DNA of 6,042 nt. It comes from Candidatus Latescibacterota bacterium. GTDB taxonomy: Bacteria > Latescibacterota > MVCY01. This document shows positions 1-6,042 of this stretch, one piece after another (the stretch's first letter is position 1; each line of letters begins with the position of its first letter). Where the stretch lies: the NCBI GenBank assembly GCA_030640765.1, contig DAOWIT010000087.1, positions 1-6,042 on the forward strand. The letters are read 5' to 3'. The notes under the pieces are model-generated. The model was not told the origin of the DNA. It saw only the letters and a program-made list of their open reading frames with translations, and did not search any database. The translations under genes and the position numbers were made by a program.

Positions 1-711
1 AAGCAATTAGCCCAGGCAAACCTGCGCTTTGTGGTTAGCGTAGCTAAGCAGTATCAAAATCAGGGATTACCTTTAAGCGATCTTATCAATGAAGGTAATG
101 TGGGGCTGATCAAGGCCGCAAAGAGGTTTGATGAAACCAGAGGTTACAAATTCATCTCTTATGCTGTCTGGTGGATCAGGCAGGCTATTCTGCAAGCCTT
201 GGCCGAGCAGTCCAGAATAGTTCGGCTGCCACTAAACCGAGTGGGAGCCCTGCACAAGATCGGAAAGGCCTCCTCAGAATTGGAGCAGGAGTTTGGCAGA
301 GAGCCAAGTGCCGATGAGATTGCTGATGAGCTGGATATGACTGAGCACGAGGTTATGGACACACTTAAGATCTCCAGCCGTCACCTCTCTCTGGACGCTC
401 CCTTCAGTGAAGGGGAAGATAACAGTCTCCTGGATGTTCTCTCAGATGGGGTTCAGCCATTGCCCGATGAAAATCTGATGACCAACGCTCTCAGGGATGA
501 TATCAAAAGGGCACTTGGCACTTTGAGCAAACGGGAAGCCAAGGTCATAAGCCTCTATTTCGGCCTGGATGGAAAACAGGCACTCACCTTAGAGGAGATA
601 GGACTGAGATTTAAACTAACCAGGGAAAGAGTCCGTCAGATTAAAGAAAAGGCTATACGACGCCTGAGACATGCCTCCCGAAGTCGCCTTCTTAGAACTT
701 ACCTCCATTAA
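1..711 (+). CDS. rpoD: Primary-type RNA polymerase sigma-70 factor, C-terminal part (5' end off the window)
   Basis: This protein directs core RNA polymerase to housekeeping promoters by recognising the -10 and -35 elements. The frame is open from base 1, so the GTG at position 31 is internal and the true start lies left of the window; 236 codons are visible. Region 2 spans about residues 1-80 and includes the near-invariant [13 protein letters not shown] segment (51-63) that melts and reads the -10 element. Region 3 follows (about 80-150), with the conserved [18 protein letters not shown] stretch at its end. Region 4 ends the protein with the -35-binding helix-turn-helix ([20 protein letters not shown], 186-205). 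The match to primary sigma factors is very close. The layout resembles the short (about 290 aa) primary sigma factors of the Bacteroidetes/FCB type that lack region 1.1, but the missing N-terminus prevents proof. The symbol rpoD (sigA in some lineages) assumes this is the main sigma factor; a close paralogue is possible. A terminator follows 20 bp after the TAA. Confidence 0.95.
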   Translation, partial: KQLAQANLRFVVSVAKQYQNQGLPLSDLINEGNVGLIKAAKRFDETRGYKFISYAVWWIRQAILQALAEQSRIVRLPLNRVGALHKIGKASSELEQEFGREPSADEIADELDMTEHEVMDTLKISSRHLSLDAPFSEGEDNSLLDVLSDGVQPLPDENLMTNALRDDIKRALGTLSKREAKVISLYFGLDGKQALTLEEIGLRFKLTRERVRQIKEKAIRRLRHASRSRLLRTYLH

Positions 712-731
712 ATCCTCGTTATCTTTTGAAC

Positions 732-762
732 CCGTGATGATCGGCCTCATCACGGTTTTTTT
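732..762 (+). terminator. Intrinsic terminator of the sigma factor gene
   Basis: A perfect 9-bp stem pairs CCGTGATGA (732-740) with TCATCACGG (747-755) around a 6-nt loop, followed directly by seven T residues (756-762). It lies 20 bp after the sigma stop codon, the classic position. It separates the sigma transcript from the aldolase operon, which has its own promoter downstream. There is no matching A-run on the left side, so it looks one-directional. Confidence 0.92.
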
Positions 763-770
763 GGTGCTAT

Positions 771-800
771 TTTGGCATCAGCCAAATTAGAAAATCTAAT
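771..800. promoter_or_regulatory. Two adjacent short perfect dyads upstream of the eda promoter
   Basis: The first dyad is TTTGGC-ATCA-GCCAAA (771-786). The second, sharing base 786, is ATTAGA-AAA-TCTAAT (786-800). Both are perfect 6-bp inverted repeats. They lie between the upstream terminator and the -35 box at 826, a usual location for activator or upstream repressor sites. The rest of 763-825 is AT-rich and shows no reading frame of note. A regulatory role is inferred only from symmetry and position; the first dyad could also form a small RNA hairpin behind the terminator. I recognise no named operator consensus. Confidence 0.35.
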
Positions 801-825
801 ATTCAATAAAACTAAAAAAAAAACC

Positions 826-854
826 TTGACAATATTTCTCAGAAACTGTATTTT
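826..854 (+). promoter_or_regulatory. Sigma-70 promoter for eda-ssb
   Basis: A consensus -35 box TTGACA (826-831) is separated by 17 bp from a -10 box TATTTT (849-854, four of six consensus bases). A run of ten A residues (814-823) just upstream of the -35 resembles an UP element that could bind the RNA polymerase alpha subunit. The predicted transcription start is near 861-862, giving a leader of about 38 nt before the eda ATG. The perfect -35, ideal spacing and position after a terminator make this the strongest promoter candidate in the window. Confidence 0.8.
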
Positions 855-888
855 ATTAGAAGCTGCATTCTCAACATCCTTACTTAGC

Positions 889-895
889 GGGAGGG
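889..895 (+). promoter_or_regulatory. Ribosome binding site of eda
   Basis: GGGAGGG ends 4 nt before the ATG at 900; its GGAGG core ends 5 nt before. This supports the ATG at 900 as the start. Confidence 0.8.
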
Positions 896-899
896 CAGT

Positions 900-1550
900 A
901 TGGATAAGGTATTAGAGACAATTCTCACTACGGGAGTGGTAGCGGTGCTGCGGGCAAAGTCCTCTGCTGAGCTGATGAATGTCGCCCAGGCTCTCTCAGA
1001 CGGCGGAGTAAAAGCTATTGAGGTGACAATGACCACTCCCGGAGCGCTTAAGGTGATCGAAGGAGTTTCTGAACATATGGCTGGTGAAGTGACAGTGGGA
1101 GTCGGTTCGGTCCTGGATGCGGAGACAGCCAGAGCAGCTATACTTGCCGGGGCTCAGTTTGTGGTAGGACCTGTGCTCAACGAAGAGGTGCTCCGGCTTT
1201 GCAGGCGATACAGCAAGGTTGTCTGTCCGGGGGCATTCACTCCCACGGAGATACTCAGAGCATGGGAACTGGGAGCTGATATAGTGAAGGTTTTCCCTGC
1301 TACTGCCTTGGGTCCGAAATATTTCCGGGATGTGCTAGCACCGTTGCCCCAGGTAAGGCTTCTGCCTACCGGGGGAGTGAGCATAGAAAATGTTGCTGAT
1401 TTCATCCATGCCGGTGCCTGTGCTGTCGCCGCTGGAAGCTGCTTAGTGGATAAAAAAGCTGTAGCTACGAAAAAATGGGGGGTAATTACCGAAACGGCTA
1501 AAAGGATGATTGCCGAGGTGAAAAGGGGACGGGAAGGAACGAATAACTGA
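900..1550 (+). CDS. eda: KDPG/KHG aldolase (2-dehydro-3-deoxyphosphogluconate / 4-hydroxy-2-oxoglutarate aldolase)
   Basis: This cytoplasmic class I aldolase splits 2-keto-3-deoxy-6-phosphogluconate into pyruvate and glyceraldehyde 3-phosphate, the last step of the Entner-Doudoroff and hexuronate routes; family members may also act on 4-hydroxy-2-oxoglutarate. The 216-aa length is typical, and one (beta/alpha)8 barrel fills it. Visible landmarks are Arg18 in VLRAK, the catalytic Glu41 in IEVTMTTPGA, the VGVGSV strand (66-71), PGAFTPTE (110-117), the Schiff-base Lys130 in DIVKVFPA, and the phosphate-binding PTGGV (156-160). The Thr after EVTM, where E. coli Eda has Arg49, matches the Thermotoga/Bacillus-like branch as I recall it. 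A strong promoter and RBS precede it, and ssb follows after 29 bp with no terminator, so the two are probably co-transcribed. No dehydratase (edd) or KDG kinase (kdgK) gene lies in the window, so the pathway it serves is undetermined. The DgoA-type KDPGal aldolase is a less likely alternative. Confidence 0.92.
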   Translation: MDKVLETILTTGVVAVLRAKSSAELMNVAQALSDGGVKAIEVTMTTPGALKVIEGVSEHMAGEVTVGVGSVLDAETARAAILAGAQFVVGPVLNEEVLRLCRRYSKVVCPGAFTPTEILRAWELGADIVKVFPATALGPKYFRDVLAPLPQVRLLPTGGVSIENVADFIHAGACAVAAGSCLVDKKAVATKKWGVITETAKRMIAEVKRGREGTNN

Positions 1551-1566
1551 ATATTGACCATGAAAC

Positions 1567-1575
1567 AAGGAGGTG
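1567..1575 (+). promoter_or_regulatory. Near-perfect Shine-Dalgarno of ssb
   Basis: AAGGAGGTG is almost fully complementary to the 16S rRNA 3' end; its GGAGG core (1569-1573) ends 6 nt before the ATG at 1580. It fixes the ssb start and predicts strong translation. It is the best RBS in the window. Confidence 0.9.
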
Positions 1576-1579
1576 GTAA

Positions 1580-4937
<3,358 letters not shown>

Positions 4938-4941
<4 letters not shown>

Positions 4942-6042
4942 TTCTGGTTAACCGCCTTGTTTAAGACCTCTCTTACTCTTTTAACTCCGATGATCTCTAT
5001 CTGCCCAGTTCCATCCCACTCTTTCAGATTTCCCTGGGCTAACAGGCATCTCTTGAATCCCAGTTTCTGGGCCTCCCTGATCCTTTTCTCCACCTGGCTT
5101 ACCGGCCGTACTTCACCACCCAACCCTATCTCTCCTATAGCCACCGTGTAGGGGTCAACAGGCAGGTCCCGGAAGCTGGAGGCGATAGCCAGGGCGGCGG
5201 CCAAGTCTGCTGAGGGTTCTTCTATTCTCAATCCACCCGTTACTTTCAGAAAGATATCCTGAGCCCCTAAGTGAAGGCCTACCCTCTTCTCCAGCACAGC
5301 GATGAGGATGGAGAGTCGCCTCTGCTCTAAGCCGGTGGTCACCCGTTGGGGATAGCCAAAGTTAGTTGGACTCACCAGGGCTTGGATTTCTACCAGAAGA
5401 GGCCTGGTCCCCTCAATGCTGCAGGCTACGGCACAGCCGGGTTCTCCCTCGGACCTGTCAGCCAGAAACACTGCCGAAGGGTTCTCTACCCCCACCATTC
5501 CTGATTCTCGCATCTCAAATACACCGATCTCATTAGTGGAGCCAAACCGATTCTTGACCGCCCGCAGAATACGGTAGCAGTGGTGTTGGTCCCCCTCTAA
5601 ATAGAGGACTGTGTCCACCATGTGCTCCATTACTTTGGGGCCAGCTATGCTTCCCTCTTTGGTAACATGTCCGATCAAAAAGACCGGCAGACCCGTCCGT
5701 TTGGCCAACTGGGTCAGCAGACCGGTAGACTGCCGCACCTGGGCTATACTCCCTGCCGAGCTCTCCAGTTGTGGACAGTGCACTGTCTGCACGGAATCAA
5801 TAATTAGCATCGAGGGAGAGAATTTCTCAAGGTAAGAGATGATCCTCTCTAAGTCGGTCTCTGCTAACACAAAAAGGTTGGGAGTCATGCAGCCAACCCG
5901 TTCGGCCCTCATCTTGATCTGTCTTGCCGACTCCTCCCCTGAGACATAGAGCACTTTTCTGTTGTCGGAGCTGAGTTCTCCGGCGATCTGAAGCAAGAGA
6001 GTTGATTTGCCAATCCCTGGGTCTCCCGCTACTAACACCACC
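4938..6042 (-). CDS. radA: DNA repair protein RadA (Sms), N-terminus off the window
   Basis: RadA is a RecA-like hexameric DNA helicase or motor that helps branch migration and processing of recombination intermediates. The frame runs through the right edge, so the GTG near 6041 is internal; 367 residues are visible. The lost part should hold the N-terminal four-cysteine zinc finger. Visible in order, numbering from that GTG: Walker A GDPGIGKST (6-14), SGEES (34-38), Walker B MLIIDS (78-83, Asp82), the RadA-specific KNRFG motif (163-167), and the C-terminal Lon-protease-like domain (about 190-360), with EEPSADLAAALA (274-285) and GEIGLGGEVRPV (303-314). The KNRFG motif separates RadA from RecA and from DnaB-like helicases. 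The C-terminal domain is complete, ending NKAVNQK. The stop codon shares four bases with the exporter start, so both should lie on one transcript whose promoter is outside the window. Confidence 0.96.
4952..4958 (-). promoter_or_regulatory. Possible ribosome binding site of the exporter gene inside the radA 3' end
   Basis: On the minus strand, AAGGCGG (4958 down to 4952) lies 10 nt before the ATG at 4941. Match and spacing are only moderate, so entry probably relies also on ribosomes ending radA at the overlapping ATGA. Confidence 0.45.

Noticed and set aside
31..711. GTG at 31 as the sigma factor start
   Set aside because: The frame continues to base 1 and encodes conserved region 2 residues (ANLRF before VVSVAK), so this is an internal codon of a gene cut by the window edge.
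862..899. Riboswitch or leader peptide in the eda 5' leader
   Set aside because: The leader is only about 38 nt, with no stable fold or small frame with its own RBS.
1154..1561. 135-codon open frame antisense to eda
   Set aside because: It lies opposite a well-conserved enzyme, has no recognisable domain, and is explained by the composition of the coding strand.
5611..5835. Plus-strand short frames opposite radA
   Set aside because: They are shadows of the RadA ATPase core, whose motifs are clear on the other strand.

Overview
The window reads as an ordinary, gene-dense bacterial chromosome of roughly balanced base composition. It holds six protein-coding genes, two of them cut by the window edges, plus two good intrinsic terminators and one well-formed promoter. 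I see no tRNA or rRNA gene, CRISPR array, insertion sequence, prophage gene or other sign of recent transfer. The sigma factor closely resembles, from memory, the short primary sigma factors of the Bacteroidetes/Chlorobi/Gemmatimonadetes/Zixibacteria (FCB) assemblage. The SSB tip (ENLPF) and the MsbA-like exporter also suit a diderm of that kind. This placement is an inference without database support.

Layout, left to right. (1) Positions 1-711 (+) hold the C-terminal 236 codons of a primary-type sigma-70 factor, followed by an intrinsic terminator at 732-762. (2) Positions 763-899 are an AT-rich regulatory gap with two small perfect dyads, an A10 tract and a TTGACA-17-TATTTT promoter. (3) That promoter drives a KDPG/KHG aldolase (eda, 900-1550) and, 29 bp later, single-stranded DNA-binding protein (ssb, 1580-1999, with a near-perfect Shine-Dalgarno). 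(4) A strong hairpin with a U-tract (2020-2055) lies between ssb and ATP-type 6-phosphofructokinase (pfkA, 2083-3051). It leaves no room for an ordinary promoter before the pfkA start, so pfkA probably depends on read-through. (5) On the opposite strand, radA (N-terminus off the right edge) and an MsbA-type ABC exporter (3028-4941) are joined by an ATGA overlap. They converge on pfkA with a 24-bp tail-to-tail overlap.

Functionally, the plus-strand group joins central sugar metabolism (the Entner-Doudoroff or hexuronate aldolase and the committing step of glycolysis) to a DNA-maintenance protein. The minus-strand pair joins recombination and repair (RadA) to a lipid or drug exporter. The points worth a second look are regulatory and structural: the ssb/pfkA hairpin, the convergent overlap without a terminator, the dyads before the eda promoter, substitutions at two functional positions of PFK, and an enlarged first external loop in the exporter. 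I found no convincing undescribed system.
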